This document shows, in pieces, positions 63,853 through 64,000 of a stretch of DNA of 64,000 nucleotides (positions are counted from its first letter, which is position 1; each line of letters opens with the position of its first letter). Position numbers and translations under genes: made by a program. The stretch is from Bryobacterales bacterium. GTDB taxonomy: Bacteria > Acidobacteriota > Terriglobia > Bryobacterales > UBA6623. Location of the stretch: positions 1-64,000 of the forward strand of contig JAJEHF010000133.1 of the NCBI GenBank assembly GCA_022823865.1, given 5' to 3'. The notes beneath the pieces were generated by a model. The model searched no databases, had not been told where the DNA came from, and saw only the letters and a list, made by a program, of their open reading frames with translations.

Positions 63853-64000
63853 TCAGGCGAACGGCACCGCGTAGGCGTCTCGTCGTTCGGGGAGGACCTT
63901 GATCTTGCTGAGGAGATCCGTGGCATTGGGGACTTTGCCGCGCTAACAGCGGTGTTCCAGTTATACAGGGAAAGGGCATCAGGCAAGATTCCTCCGGTCG
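63853..64000 (-). pseudogene. Possible remnant of an Abi-like protein, two frames
   Basis: On the minus strand LPDALSLYNWNTAVSAA reads near the window edge. It resembles the beginning of Abi-like (DUF-type) proteins, which start with an ALxLYxWNxxxSAA-like helix. One frame over, ATDLLSKIKVLPERRDAYAV...FA ends at TGA 63853-63855 after a stop within 30 codons. The pieces may be a decayed gene cut by the window edge. Weak call. Confidence 0.25.

Overview
The window reads as a chromosomal segment of a GC-rich, Gram-negative, aerobic bacterium, most likely an uncultured Acidobacteriota (Planctomycetota is the main alternative). The reasons are several planctomycete-type secreted cytochromes (PSCyt1, DUF1549, DUF1553, DUF1592, DUF1501), an Oar-like TonB-dependent receptor with a carboxypeptidase-regulatory domain, and PQQ-propeller and Gfo/Idh/MocA proteins. 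No rRNA, tRNA, CRISPR array, insertion sequence or phage gene was recognised. This assignment is an inference from gene families only.

The most striking part is positions 255-10144: a compact, nearly complete sterol biosynthesis cluster. On the plus strand lie a sterol C-24 methyltransferase (SMT/ERG6 type) and an ERG2/sigma-1-receptor-type sterol C-8 isomerase. Facing them on the minus strand is a tightly coupled five-gene operon: a 3-beta-HSD/C-4 decarboxylase-like protein (SdmB-like), a Rieske oxygenase (SdmA-like), an ERG24/ERG4-family sterol reductase, CYP51, and a single 1128-residue polypeptide joining a squalene monooxygenase to an oxidosqualene cyclase. Read in pathway order the genes would take squalene through epoxidation, cyclisation, C-14 demethylation, double-bond reduction, C-4 demethylation, delta8-to-delta7 isomerisation and C-24 methylation. 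No C-5 desaturase, delta7 reductase, delta24 reductase or electron-transfer partner is visible here.

From 10.7 to 20.5 kb the content is housekeeping: an M28 peptidase lipoprotein, a GlcD-type FAD oxidase, a conserved hypothetical, a small membrane protein, nagA-tmk-holB and a long-chain acyl-CoA dehydrogenase. From 20.7 to 29.2 kb lie an Oar-like receptor broken by a one-base frameshift, a small lectin-like secreted protein, a PQQ-propeller protein and a PVC-type haem-binding dehydrogenase. From 29.5 to 46.6 kb lie pyc-ctaA, an NCS2 permease with an RsbW-like tail, a metallophosphoesterase/phosphopantetheinyl-transferase pair that recalls mycobacterial PptH/PptT, a DUF1592 cytochrome, recX-anmK-cbiZ(frameshifted)-cbiB, a NupG-like transporter and an IscU-like scaffold. 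From 46.9 kb to the end lie two secreted-cytochrome cassettes (PSCyt1/DUF1549/LamG/DUF1553 with DUF1501; PSCyt1-WD40 with a PPC protein and DUF1549/DUF1553), with a GNAT, a DUF255 protein, a beta-barrel, xthA, a Gfo/Idh/MocA oxidoreductase and YtxH-type genes between them.

A second recurring signal is regulatory. At least eight genes have a TANNNT -10 hexamer 6 or 7 bases before an ATG, GTG or TTG start, which implies leaderless transcripts. The sterol operon and several other genes instead use clear Shine-Dalgarno sites and overlapping stop/start codons.
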